Assembly (NCBI RefSeq): GCF_014646895.1
Contig: NZ_BMOD01000019.1
Span: 1 to 24,218 of the forward strand
Direction: 5' to 3'
Length of the DNA: 24,218 nucleotides
DNA from: Deinococcus roseus
GTDB taxonomy: Bacteria; Deinococcota; Deinococci; Deinococcales; Deinococcaceae
In this document: positions 1 to 7,229 of the stretch, piece by piece
Position numbering within the stretch: the first letter of the stretch is position 1
Layout of the letters: every line of letters begins with the position of its first letter
Program-made: the position numbers and the translations under genes
Notes under the pieces: generated by a model
The model's database searches: none
What the model saw: only the letters and a program-made list of their open reading frames with translations
What the model was told of the DNA's origin: nothing

Positions 1-83
1 CGACATGTTTCCATCATGCGCCCCTCTGGACGGGATGTCCACCTGCGAAAATCACCCCCATTTTTTGGTGCGTAACTTCAGTT

Positions 84-110
84 TATAAGATTTATAGTGC
101 TAGGTATGGT
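84..110 (+). promoter_or_regulatory. AT-rich -10-like cluster upstream of the 171 ORF
   Basis: Three -10-like hexamers occur on the plus strand: TATAAG (84-89), TATAGT (93-98) and TATGGT (105-110). No convincing -35 lies at the right distance from any of them. It is a possible promoter for the small ORF at 171. Positions 1-83 hold nothing I can identify. Confidence 0.25.
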
Positions 111-170
111 ACGGAATGCAGGTTTGTCATTGAGGATTACTCTATTCTGAAACTGACTGTAGAAATTTAT

Positions 171-419
171 ATGACCCTGTACTATAAAAATCCAGATTTC
201 CCCTTTGGGTGCCATTGCCTCGTTTTTGCGGAAGACCAGAGAATCATGCTTGAAAAACACCAATGGGGTGCTTCAATTTTGCATTTGAATTGCCGCAAGC
301 GTGATGGTGAATATCGGTTGGAGAGTTACTGGAGTGCTGATGAGCATAAGGAATGGTGGGATGCCACAGTGGCTTCCAGATCGGAGTATGACACCCTGGT
401 CAGGGAAAATGATCTGTAG
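171..419 (+). CDS. Small hypothetical protein, 82 aa
   Basis: Unrecognised 82-residue protein. It is acidic and aromatic-rich, with a WSADEHKEWW segment and two cysteines near the N-terminus (CHC). There is no signal peptide or membrane segment. No clear Shine-Dalgarno site precedes the ATG. Two things favour a real gene: a protein-like composition unlike a GC-shadow ORF, and a compact hairpin with a T-run about 50 nt after the stop on the same strand. It may be a short orphan or the remnant of a longer gene. Function unknown. Confidence 0.45.
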   Translation: MTLYYKNPDFPFGCHCLVFAEDQRIMLEKHQWGASILHLNCRKRDGEYRLESYWSADEHKEWWDATVASRSEYDTLVRENDL

Positions 420-466
420 TTCAAGATTGAACACCCTTACCTGCACCTCAATTCTATCCCCCCCAT

Positions 467-487
467 CCTGAAACATTTCAGGGTTTT
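467..487 (+). terminator. Intrinsic terminator after the 171-419 ORF
   Basis: Perfect 7-bp stem CCTGAAA / TTTCAGG (467-473 and 476-482) with a 2-nt loop, followed by GTTTT. The T-run is short and the stem moderate. Its position between two plus-strand genes fits termination of the upstream small gene. Confidence 0.5.
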
Positions 488-521
488 CCCTCACACCCGT
501 CACACCCCCAGACAAAACCGT

Positions 522-2210
522 GTGATACGCTCAATTTACCTTTTTATGGCCCCCTTTGATGACCACAGCCCTGACCCCACCGAGCAGATCCAGCGCCTGT
601 TGAAGGAAGCGCAGGTGTGGGCCTACCAGGAACCGCAGAGGGCCTTGCAGCAGGTGCAGCAGGCTTTTGGGCTGCTGTCTCCCCATGACGATCTGGAGCT
701 GCAATTGCAGGTGCGGGAGTGGCTGGTGAACTGTCTGGCCATTGTGGGAGACAACCAGGAGGGTCTGAGGCAGGCCTGGGAACTGCTGGCCCTTTCTGCA
801 GAGGCAGACCACCAGCACATGCAGGCCACCGCCAACCAGCAGATCGCCACCATGCTGTCCACTTCTGGCCAGTACGAGCAGAGTTTGCCTTATTTTCAGG
901 CAGCACGGGTGCTCAGCAAAGAGGCCAGTCCGGGGCAGTATGCCACCTCTACACTAAATCTGGCAGATGGCCTGGAGAAACTGGGCCGCCTTGTGGATGC
1001 CAGACAGACCTACCAGAGTGTGCTGGAGCTCCCTCCTGTCACTGAAGAAGTGGAGGTGGTGCAGGCTTATGCCCTGCTCAGTCTGGTGGGTTTGCAGGTG
1101 CTGGAATTTGAGGTGGGAACCCTGGACGTTGCGGGTTTGCAAGAAGGCCCTGCCAGCTTGCAGCAGGTCATCGAGCAGGCGCGCAAAGGCAGAGACCGTT
1201 TTCTGGAGCTGTATGCCCAAGCGCTTTTGACGAGGGTCTGGGTGCATGTGGGGAATGCTGTCCAGTCCACACCTGCTTTTGAAGCTGCCTGGGAGATTGC
1301 CGCCGAACTGGACCAGCCCCGTGCCTGGGCCTGTGCCTTTGAGGCCAGGGCTTACCTGTTGTGCCTGCAGGAAGACCACACCCAGGCGATTGAGTGCTTT
1401 GAGCAGGCCATTCGCCATCTGGAAGCGGTGAGCAGCCACGGAGAACTGTTGCAGCTTTTGAATTCTTTTGTGCGTTATCTGAAGTTCTGGAAGAAATTCG
1501 AAAAGGCCTTCGAGGTGCTCTGGAAGCTGCACAGCCTGGATCAGGTGGTGCGCACGGAGGGGGTCTTGTTGCAAGCGCAACTGGTGACCCTGCAGACCCA
1601 GATCGAACTGGCCCGCAAGGAAAATGAACTGCACCTGCAGCATGTGCGGGAATTGCAGCACCTGCAGGCCCAGTTGCAGGACCAGAATCAGTTGCTGGAA
1701 AAACTCTCCCGTGAAGATGAACTGACCGGGGTCTTCAACCGCAGGCATGCCGTGCATTTGCTGCGTGAGCTTGGTAAGGGGGCAGGTTGTGTGCTGCTGC
1801 TGTTCGATGTGGACCACTTCAAACGCATCAACGATGGTTACGGGCACAGCAGGGGAGATCTGGTTTTGAGGGGCATTGCCAGCATTGTGCGAGGATTTCT
1901 GAAAGCCGGGGATGTCTTTGGCAGGCTGGGCGGCGAGGAGTTTGTGGTGGCCCTGGAAGGAAGTTGCCTGCAAACTGCAGAAAAACTGGCCCAGAACATT
2001 TGCGATGCTGTGTCAAAAGCCACCTGGGAAGACATGCCAGACACGCAGGTCACGCTCAGCATTGGGGTGGCTGTGTTTCAGGAAGGCACCCTGGAAACTG
2101 CCCTCCACACCGCCGATGAAGCCCTCTATGAGGCCAAAGCGCTGGGCAGAAACCGGGTGGTGGTCAGGCCATCTGCAAGGTGGAATGGCACCTCCAATTC
2201 CTTACACTGA
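522..2210 (+). CDS. TPR-GGDEF diguanylate cyclase
   Basis: Likely makes cyclic di-GMP from two GTP in the cytoplasm. Residues about 1-340 are helical and TPR-like (repeated Ala/Leu/Gln-rich helices). A coiled coil at about 345-395 leads into the GGDEF domain (about 397-555), with the entry motif DELTGVFNRR at 399-408, FDVDHFKRIND, the active-site GGEEF at 470-474, and the C-terminal SIGVAV and ADEALYEAK segments. The inhibitory I-site (RxxD five residues before GGEEF) reads KAGD, so product feedback may be weak. There is no membrane segment; the TPR part probably senses a protein or ligand. Coordinates use the GTG at 522. An ATG at 546 (residue 9) is an equally good start; neither has a strong ribosome binding site. 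The GNAT gene follows after 5 nt and is probably co-transcribed. Confidence 0.9.
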   Translation: MIRSIYLFMAPFDDHSPDPTEQIQRLLKEAQVWAYQEPQRALQQVQQAFGLLSPHDDLELQLQVREWLVNCLAIVGDNQEGLRQAWELLALSAEADHQHMQATANQQIATMLSTSGQYEQSLPYFQAARVLSKEASPGQYATSTLNLADGLEKLGRLVDARQTYQSVLELPPVTEEVEVVQAYALLSLVGLQVLEFEVGTLDVAGLQEGPASLQQVIEQARKGRDRFLELYAQALLTRVWVHVGNAVQSTPAFEAAWEIAAELDQPRAWACAFEARAYLLCLQEDHTQAIECFEQAIRHLEAVSSHGELLQLLNSFVRYLKFWKKFEKAFEVLWKLHSLDQVVRTEGVLLQAQLVTLQTQIELARKENELHLQHVRELQHLQAQLQDQNQLLEKLSREDELTGVFNRRHAVHLLRELGKGAGCVLLLFDVDHFKRINDGYGHSRGDLVLRGIASIVRGFLKAGDVFGRLGGEEFVVALEGSCLQTAEKLAQNICDAVSKATWEDMPDTQVTLSIGVAVFQEGTLETALHTADEALYEAKALGRNRVVVRPSARWNGTSNSLH

Positions 2211-2215
2211 GGACC

Positions 2216-3160
2216 ATGAACCTGTCCCCCTTCACCCCGGAGTGGTTGCCTGCCGCTGCCAACTTGCTCTCTGACCTCCATCAGATCCCTGCAGAAAAGC
2301 TGCTTCCTGAGCTGGAACAGTTGCATGGCAAGTCTGGTTTGCTTCCTGCCGTGATGGCCAGCGAAAACCAGAAACTCCTGGGTTTTCTGCTGGGTGTGCC
2401 CAGTGTGGGTTCACCTCAGGGTCGCAGTGTGAGGGTGCCTTTGCTGGGTCTGGCTGTGGTGTCAGACCAGCCAGAACTGCTGGGAGATCTGTATGCAGCA
2501 GCAGGAGAAACCTGGGTCAGCAAGGGATTTTTTGTGCATCAGGTGGTGGTGCCTGCACACCAGACCGAGGCGCTGCAAACCTTGTTTGCGCTGGGGTTTG
2601 GTCAGGAGCAGGTGCATGCAGGTCAGGACCTGAACCCTCTGGTCGGAAAAGCCAGTGCCCGGGTCAGACGTGCGGGTCCCGAAGACTTGCAGGCCCTATC
2701 TCACCTGATTCCAGCCATCGGGCAGCATTACGTGCAGGGTCCGGTGTTTGAGCCCTTCTACCCCGAACAGACCGCTGAATTGCTGGAGGGCTATGCCGAG
2801 GTGTTGCAGGATCCAGAATGGTTGCTGTGGGTGCATGAAGAGGCTGGTGAAATTCTGGCTTTTCAGCTTTATGCACCCGTGCAATCAGACTGGAACACGC
2901 CAGAAGGAACGTTTGAACTGAAAACTGCTGCCACTTTGCCTGCTGCCAGAGGACAGGGTTTGCAAAGGGGGTTGTTTCAGCATGCTGTGCATCACTTGCA
3001 AGATCTGGGAGGCCAGCGGGTGATTGCAGACTGGCGAAGCACCAATTTGCATTCTGCACGGGCCTGGAAGCGTCTGGCATTTGAGCCTGATGCGTACAGG
3101 CTGTCTCGCCGTTTGCCTCTGGATCTGGGCTGGGCCAGAGGGGAACTGAGCGGAAGCTGA
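2216..3160 (+). CDS. GNAT-family N-acetyltransferase, two-domain
   Basis: 314-residue protein with two GNAT-like halves. The C-terminal half carries an acetyl-CoA pyrophosphate-binding loop of the Q/RxxGxG/A type (RGQGLQRG, residues 245-252), followed by the usual helix and the segment ending in NLHSARAWKRLAF, typical of motif B. The N-terminal half (about 1-145) has GNAT-like strand order but no clear acetyl-CoA loop and may be a degenerate repeat that shapes the substrate pocket. Substrate unknown. The frame is open back to a GTG at 2180, but that would overlap the cyclase gene by 31 nt. The ATG at 2216 lies just after the upstream stop, with GAGG close in front, and is preferred. Confidence 0.8.
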   Translation: MNLSPFTPEWLPAAANLLSDLHQIPAEKLLPELEQLHGKSGLLPAVMASENQKLLGFLLGVPSVGSPQGRSVRVPLLGLAVVSDQPELLGDLYAAAGETWVSKGFFVHQVVVPAHQTEALQTLFALGFGQEQVHAGQDLNPLVGKASARVRRAGPEDLQALSHLIPAIGQHYVQGPVFEPFYPEQTAELLEGYAEVLQDPEWLLWVHEEAGEILAFQLYAPVQSDWNTPEGTFELKTAATLPAARGQGLQRGLFQHAVHHLQDLGGQRVIADWRSTNLHSARAWKRLAFEPDAYRLSRRLPLDLGWARGELSGS

Positions 3161-3188
3161 TTCTCACTCCCATCCCTGCAAATGTTGG

Positions 3189-3203
3189 TATAAGCTGGTT
3201 TCA
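3189..3203 (+). promoter_or_regulatory. Leaderless promoter of the RNase-barstar operon
   Basis: TATAAG at 3189-3194 lies 8 nt before the ATG at 3203, with no Shine-Dalgarno site between. This spacing puts the transcription start at or next to the A of ATG. No -35 consensus is visible. Confidence 0.5.
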
Positions 3204-3550
3204 TGGGATGGAAGCAGATGGGTTTGCTGGGAGCTGTAGTGTTGCTGCTCTCTTCACTGGCCGGAGCCAAAAGCCTGCCTGTGGTGAAATTGAGCCAGCT
3301 TCCTGTGCAGGCACAGACCACTTACCGGCTCATTCAGCAGGGCGGGCCTTTTTCTTACAAAAAGGATGGCACCGTGTTCCAGAACCGGGAGAAACTCCTG
3401 CCGATCAAACCCAGAGCGTATTACCATGAGTACACCGTCTCCACACCAGGGATGAACACCCGGGGGGCCAGACGCATCATCTGTGGTCCAGTGATGGACT
3501 GCTTCTACACCGAGGACCATTACCGTTCATTCCGGAGGATTGTGAAATGA
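3203..3550 (+). CDS. Secreted guanyl-specific ribonuclease, RNase Sa/barnase (N1/T1) superfamily
   Basis: Predicted extracellular endoribonuclease cleaving RNA after G. A signal peptide (residues 1-22, hydrophobic core 7-19, cleavage after AGA) precedes a compact domain of about 93 residues, the size of RNase Sa. Hallmarks seen: GTVFQNRE (56-63), YYHEYTV (73-79), RGARRIICG (87-95) and DHYRSF (105-110). By comparison with Streptomyces RNase Sa, E76, R87, R91 and H106 correspond to catalytic Glu54, Arg65, Arg69 and His85, so all catalytic residues are present. Two cysteines (C94, C100) could form a disulfide, differently placed from the single one in RNase Sa. The stop overlaps the barstar start (ATGA), coupling toxin to immunity. 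The ATG at 3203 is chosen for its leaderless spacing and signal peptide; an in-frame ATG at 3218 is possible. Confidence 0.92.
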   Translation: MGWKQMGLLGAVVLLLSSLAGAKSLPVVKLSQLPVQAQTTYRLIQQGGPFSYKKDGTVFQNREKLLPIKPRAYYHEYTVSTPGMNTRGARRIICGPVMDCFYTEDHYRSFRRIVK

Positions 3551-3936
3551 CCGATCTCAGCCTGAACACCCTGGAAGATTGTGGCATCCTGCCCCTTCGC
3601 ACCGATGAGGCCACCCTGAAAGCAGAAGCCAGGGACCATGGTTACGTCTTTCTGACGGTGGACCTTGGCGTGGTTGCAGAGAAACAGGACTTGCTGGATG
3701 CTTTTGCAACAGACCTGGAATTCCCGGAGTACTTTGGACAGAACTGGGATGCCCTGTCGGACTGCCTGATGGATTTCTCCTGGCTGGAAGCAGAAGGGTA
3801 TGTGCTGGTGCTGGAAGGCACCCACCACCTGGAAGAAGCCCTCGGTGAAGATTACGACATCCTGATGGAAATCCTGGAAGAGACTGTGAAATTCTGGCAG
3901 GAGCAGGATGTGCCTTTCTGGGTGTTTTTGACCTGA
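3547..3936 (+). CDS. Barstar-family ribonuclease inhibitor (immunity protein)
   Basis: 129-residue cytoplasmic protein that probably binds and blocks the ribonuclease encoded just upstream, protecting the cell before secretion. The barstar core is FPEYFGQNWDALSDCL (59-74), matching the helix that plugs the active site of barnase. D68 and D72 align with barstar Asp35 and Asp39, the key acidic contacts; the position of Trp38 is Ser (S71). The N-terminal ~45 residues are longer than in the 90-residue Bacillus barstar. The gene starts inside the RNase stop codon (ATGA at 3547-3550), so translation is coupled. Barstar is known to inhibit RNase Sa-type enzymes as well as barnase, which supports the pairing. 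Confidence 0.92.
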   Translation: MTDLSLNTLEDCGILPLRTDEATLKAEARDHGYVFLTVDLGVVAEKQDLLDAFATDLEFPEYFGQNWDALSDCLMDFSWLEAEGYVLVLEGTHHLEEALGEDYDILMEILEETVKFWQEQDVPFWVFLT

Positions 3937-4337
3937 AGTTCTGGACACACAAAAGAAAACTTGAGTTTTGATTGTGCTGTTCCGAAATTGATGATTTGTA
4001 AGAAATCAGAAAGCAAAATGCCCCAATTTTGAAATCATGCGTCCATGACTTTGAAAGTCCAATGAACAATCAAATGACCGCTGCAAAACAAAGTAAGATT
4101 CCTGTAAGATTGCATGTTCACTAAACCCTGCTTTTGAAGCAATGATTTTAAAGAAACGAAAAAAGTAAAAATCCAGACACAATTCCTTGCAGGAAGTCGT
4201 GCAATTTTTTGTGTTTCTGAATAACTTTCTTTTCTCTGAAAGAAAAGCTTGAAAGCTTTCACGAAAGCACCTTAAGAAAACCCTCTGGCGTGAGAAAGGT
4301 AAGAGCCATTGCCTTACTGTGAACCCAGGAGGGAAAC
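3937..4337. other. 401-bp AT-rich intergenic region
   Basis: No gene seen. It is clearly richer in A+T than its surroundings. It holds a tandem direct repeat GTAAGATT at 4093-4100 and 4104-4111 (11-bp period, one helical turn). A weak terminator-like hairpin TTGCA/TGCAA at 4187-4204 is followed by six T, and a 7-bp stem CTTTTCT/AGAAAAG lies at 4229-4247. The perfect palindrome GAAAGCTTTC is at 4251-4260, and a 5-bp stem GTAAG/CTTAC at 4299-4317 would fall in the mRNA leader of the next gene. A plausible promoter is TTGAAA (4249-4254), 18 nt, TAAGAA (4273-4278). Most of this is probably regulatory DNA for the membrane protein gene. Confidence 0.5.
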
Positions 4338-4865
4338 ATGGCCACACTGACCGAAATGGTTTCACAGAGCATCGAAGTGATCCGCGTCCCCACAGAGAGC
4401 ACCTTTTACAAATATGAAGACCGGGGCAACTTCTCCAATGCCATGCTGTTCATGGGCAGCGCCATCCTGACCTTCATTGCCGCTGGATATTACTTCTCGG
4501 GCGGTGCAGGAGCATTGAACCACCTGATCATCGGCGTGGTGTATTACTTCGGGTTCTGGGGCCTGACTTACCTGCTGGGACGGGTCATGGGAGGCGAAGC
4601 CACCTGGCAGGAACTGGCCTATACCCATGCCCTGTTCATGGCCCCCTTGCTGTTCATGCTCACCATCTCGAGCACCCTGTTTTTTTCCTTTGGCTACCTG
4701 CAGGTGGCCAGCATGTACCTCACTTTCGTGTTCCTGATGATCTCCCTGTACTATTCCATCCGTTGCGTGCAGGGCACCATGAACTTCTACGACCCCATCA
4801 AAGTGCTGGGCCTGATTGCTTCCATGCTGGTCTGCAGCACCGTGATTTACCAGATGTACGTCTGA
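4338..4865 (+). CDS. Yip1-like multi-span membrane protein
   Basis: 175-residue integral membrane protein with about five hydrophobic segments (roughly 35-55, 60-82, 95-117, 122-142, 155-173) and a short polar N-terminal tail. Segment spacing and the PLLF and FYDPIKVLG motifs resemble Yip1/YIPF-domain proteins, a family of mostly unknown function in bacteria. A strong Shine-Dalgarno site (AGGAGGG) precedes the ATG by 5 nt. It stands alone behind a long AT-rich region and ends 5 nt before a long palindrome shared with convergent ilvD. The family call rests on general appearance. Confidence 0.7.
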   Translation: MATLTEMVSQSIEVIRVPTESTFYKYEDRGNFSNAMLFMGSAILTFIAAGYYFSGGAGALNHLIIGVVYYFGFWGLTYLLGRVMGGEATWQELAYTHALFMAPLLFMLTISSTLFFSFGYLQVASMYLTFVFLMISLYYSIRCVQGTMNFYDPIKVLGLIASMLVCSTVIYQMYV

Positions 4866-4870
4866 GGCAC

Positions 4871-4997
4871 TGACCCTCACCTCTCTCGTTGCACTCGCTT
4901 TCCTCTCCCTCAGGGAGAGGATTGTTTTTGTCGGGACACCCACAAAAAAGCCCTCTCCCTGAGGGAAAGGACCGGGCGCAGCTCGCGGTGAGGGTCA
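4871..4997. repeat. 127-bp imperfect palindrome between convergent genes
   Basis: Two inverted copies of a roughly 50-bp GC-rich module. Outer arms TGACCCTCACC (4871-4881) and GGTGAGGGTCA (4987-4997) are perfect. Inner blocks around 4902-4920 and 4951-4970 are near-identical inverted copies of CCTCTCCCTCAGGGAGAGG. The centre is TTTTTGT (4925-4931) against ACAAAAAA (4942-4949). As RNA either strand would fold into a long stem, so it can act as a bidirectional terminator. The structure resembles dispersed REP/MITE-like intergenic elements. Its right tip supplies the ilvD stop codon (4995-4997). Confidence 0.75.
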
Positions 4998-6671
4998 ATC
5001 CACCAGCACAGCCCCCTGGGAACCACTGGTCACCAGTTTGGCGTAGCGTTTGAGCCACTTGCCAGGGATTTCCTTGATCACGGGCTGCCAGCCTTCCTTG
5101 CGGCGGGCCAGTTCTTCGTCAGAAACCAGCACCTCCAGGATGCCAGCGTCCATGTCCACCTTGATGCAGTCTCCATCCTGCACGAAGGCGATGACACCAC
5201 CTGCTGCTGCCTCGGGAGAGACGTGTCCGATTGAGCCCCCACGGGTGGCCCCGGAGAAGCGACCATCGGTCAGCAGCAAAACGGTTTCGCCCAGACCCAT
5301 GCCCTGGATGTTGGCGGTGGGGGAGAGCATTTCCTGCATGCCCGGTCCACCTTTGGGGCCTTCGTAACGGATGACCACCACATGGCCGGATTTCACCTTG
5401 CCGCCCAGGATGCCCTCGTTGGCGGCCTCCATGCTGTCATAGCAGATGGCTTCCCCTTCAAACTGGCGCATGCTGGGAACCACCCCGGCGTATTTCACCA
5501 CGCCCCCCTCGGGGGAGAGGTTGCCGAACAGCATTCTCAGACCACCGGTCTGGCTGTAGGCATTTTCCAGCGGCCGCACCACTTCACCATCGGGCTCTGG
5601 GGCGTCTTTGACGTTCTCTTCCAGGGTGTTTCCGGTGACCGTGATGCAGTCTCTGTGCAGCATGTCGTGTTTGAAGAGTTCCTTGAGGATCACGGACACC
5701 CCGCCCACCTCGTCAAGGTCCTGAATGTGGTAGTTGCTGCTGGGGGCAATTTTGCACAGGTTGGCCACCCGGTTGGAGACCTCGTTGATGCGGGAAATGG
5801 GGTACTCCACACCCACTTCATGGGCAATGGCGATGGTGTGCAAGATGGTGTTGGTGCTGCCTCCCATGGCCATGTCCAGGGCAAAGGCGTTGTCCAGGGA
5901 CTTCTGGGTCACGATGTCGGTGGGTTTGATGTTGCGTTCCAGCAGCACCATCACCTGACGGGCTGCAGCCTGGGCCAGGGCCTTGCGGCGGCCATCGGGG
6001 TCCACGGCAGGAATGGTGCCGTTGCCAGGCAGGGCCATCCCCAGGGCCTCACACAGGCAGTTCATGCTGTTGGCGGTGAACATGCCCGAACAGCTTCCGC
6101 AGGTGGGGCAGGCCTGTTCCTCGTACTCGGTGAGTTCTGCCTCGGTCATGCGTCCTGCCTTGACCGAACCCACCGCTTCAAACACGCTTGCAAGGTCAAT
6201 GCGTTTGCCTGCTTTGGTGAGGCCGCGCATCATGGGACCCCCTGAAATGAAGATGGTGGGGATGTCACAGCGCATGGCGCCCATCAGCATGCCCGGAACG
6301 ATCTTGTCGCAGTTGGGGATGCAAATCATGGCATCAAACTGGTGGGCTTGCACCACGGTTTCCACGGCATCGGCAATCAGTTCACGGCTGGGCAGCGAGT
6401 ACTTCATGCCGCTGTGACCCATGGCGATCCCGTCGTCCACACCGATGGTGTTGAACTCGAAGGGAATGCCGCCTGCTGCACGCACGGCCTCTTTGACCAC
6501 CTGGGCAAATTCGTGCAGGTGCACGTGTCCGGGAATGATGTCGATGTAAGAGTTGCAGATGGCGATGAACGGCTTGTCGAAATCGCTGTCCTTGTGGATG
6601 ACCCCGGTGGCACGCAGAAGGCTGCGGTGGGGGGCACGTTCAAAACCGGATTTGATGGTGTTGCTGCGCAT
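4995..6671 (-). CDS. ilvD: Dihydroxy-acid dehydratase
   Basis: Converts 2,3-dihydroxy-isovalerate and its 3-methylvalerate homologue to the 2-oxo acids leading to valine, leucine and isoleucine; a cytoplasmic Fe-S enzyme. The protein is 558 residues, normal for the family. Visible signatures are CNSYIDIIPGHVHL (from C39), CIPNCDKIVPG (C121), ACPTCGSCSGMFTANSMN (C188-C194) and GRFSGATRGGSIGHVSPEA near the C-terminus. C39, C121 and C194 are the expected cluster ligands by family comparison. The frame is open 60 codons further upstream, but the ATG at 6671 has AAGGAGAGG in front and matches the family N-terminus; the extension is GC-rich intergenic sequence. Its stop lies in the tip of a palindromic repeat. 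Confidence 0.97.
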   Translation of the reverse strand: MRSNTIKSGFERAPHRSLLRATGVIHKDSDFDKPFIAICNSYIDIIPGHVHLHEFAQVVKEAVRAAGGIPFEFNTIGVDDGIAMGHSGMKYSLPSRELIADAVETVVQAHQFDAMICIPNCDKIVPGMLMGAMRCDIPTIFISGGPMMRGLTKAGKRIDLASVFEAVGSVKAGRMTEAELTEYEEQACPTCGSCSGMFTANSMNCLCEALGMALPGNGTIPAVDPDGRRKALAQAAARQVMVLLERNIKPTDIVTQKSLDNAFALDMAMGGSTNTILHTIAIAHEVGVEYPISRINEVSNRVANLCKIAPSSNYHIQDLDEVGGVSVILKELFKHDMLHRDCITVTGNTLEENVKDAPEPDGEVVRPLENAYSQTGGLRMLFGNLSPEGGVVKYAGVVPSMRQFEGEAICYDSMEAANEGILGGKVKSGHVVVIRYEGPKGGPGMQEMLSPTANIQGMGLGETVLLLTDGRFSGATRGGSIGHVSPEAAAGGVIAFVQDGDCIKVDMDAGILEVLVSDEELARRKEGWQPVIKEIPGKWLKRYAKLVTSGSQGAVLVD

Positions 6672-6697
6672 GGTCAGACCTCTCCTTGTAAGTGTAT

Positions 6698-6703
6698 ATT
6701 TTA
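6698..6703 (-). promoter_or_regulatory. Likely -10 element of ilvD
   Basis: TAAAAT on the minus strand, about 27 nt upstream of the ilvD ATG, with the Shine-Dalgarno site AAGGAGAGG between. No clear -35 was found at 16-18 nt. Confidence 0.4.
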
Positions 6704-6777
6704 CGCTTTGCGGTTTTCTGAATTGTGCTTTTGACCTAGAGAGGTACAGGAGATGCGGGGGCAGAAGGCAAAGCTGC

Positions 6778-6850
6778 CGAGGGCTGAGGGCCGAGAGCCG
6801 AGGGCAAAAACATTGGGCTGATCCTGTAGGGGCGAGGCGTGCCTCGCCCA
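6778..6850. repeat. GC-rich intergenic repeats and 9-bp hairpin
   Basis: Two adjoining pieces. At 6778-6804 variants of GAGGGCTGAGGGCCGAGAGC form short degenerate repeats. At 6830-6849 a perfect stem GGGCGAGGC / GCCTCGCCC has a 2-nt loop, in the context CCTGTAGGGGCGAGG. Similar short palindromes are widespread in bacterial intergenic DNA. No T-run follows on either strand, so it is not a standard terminator, although it lies downstream of the ABM gene and upstream of ilvD. Confidence 0.55.
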
Positions 6851-6884
6851 AAGGAAACCCTCTCAGACCATCCCTTCATGCCCC

Positions 6885-7175
6885 TCAAAACACCCGAACG
6901 TAATGCTCCACCGTTGGAAACGGATCATAGAAATGGTGCAGGAGTTTGCGCCATTCCTGATATTCCGGGCTCCCCCTGAATCCCACCGTGTGGTCTTCCA
7001 GGGTTTCCCAGCGGACCAGCAGGATGTACTGGTTTTCTTTCTCCAGGCATTTCTGAAGCTCGTGTTCCAGGTAACCTTTCATGCTGGAGATGATCTTCTG
7101 GGCTTCCTCAAAGGCGTTTTCAAAAGCTTCTTGTTGACCGGGAATCACATTCAGCACTGCAACTTCAAGAACCAT
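6885..7175 (-). CDS. Antibiotic biosynthesis monooxygenase (ABM) domain protein
   Basis: 96-residue protein of the dimeric ferredoxin-like ABM fold. Visible features are the first strand MVLEVAVLNVIPGQ, the helix EAFENAFEEAQKIISSMKGYLEHELQKC, and YILLVRWETLEDHTVGFRGSPEYQEWRKLL, matching the family's W-x(4)-[A/D]H pattern. Members include quinol monooxygenases and heme-degrading enzymes, but many have no assigned reaction and none can be deduced here. The start at 7175 has a purine-rich site (GGAAAGGG) upstream. It sits between leuA and ilvD on the same strand, but the leuA terminator lies between it and leuA, so it probably has its own promoter. Confidence 0.8.
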   Translation of the reverse strand: MVLEVAVLNVIPGQQEAFENAFEEAQKIISSMKGYLEHELQKCLEKENQYILLVRWETLEDHTVGFRGSPEYQEWRKLLHHFYDPFPTVEHYVRVF

Positions 7176-7200
7176 GCTTTGCCCTTTCCTGCCTTTGTTC

Positions 7201-7229
7201 TGAAAAGAGCGCGGAATTATCCGCGCTCT
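7201..7229 (-). terminator. Intrinsic terminator of leuA
   Basis: Read on the minus strand: stem AGAGCGCGG / CCGCGCTCT (9 bp, loop ATAATT), with the last arm base continuing into TTTT. It starts about 25 nt after the leuA stop. Confidence 0.8.

Noticed and set aside
954..1973. 339-codon antisense frame in the GGDEF gene
   Set aside because: Shadow of a well-supported gene, with no motif or ribosome binding site; similar antisense frames over ilvD, leuA, hemE and the hydrolase were rejected for the same reason.
3956..3969. AAAACT-TG-AGTTTT hairpin after barstar as terminator
   Set aside because: Stem is entirely A/T-rich with a 2-nt loop, too weak to call.
4187..4210. TTGCA/TGCAA hairpin with six T as terminator or small RNA end
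   Set aside because: Only 5 bp with an 8-nt loop and no upstream promoter or gene that clearly needs it; mentioned only in the gap entry.
6672..6851. 60-residue N-terminal extension of IlvD
   Set aside because: No family homologue is expected to have it, it reads through intergenic repeats and the -10 box, and AAGGAGAGG clearly marks the ATG at 6671.
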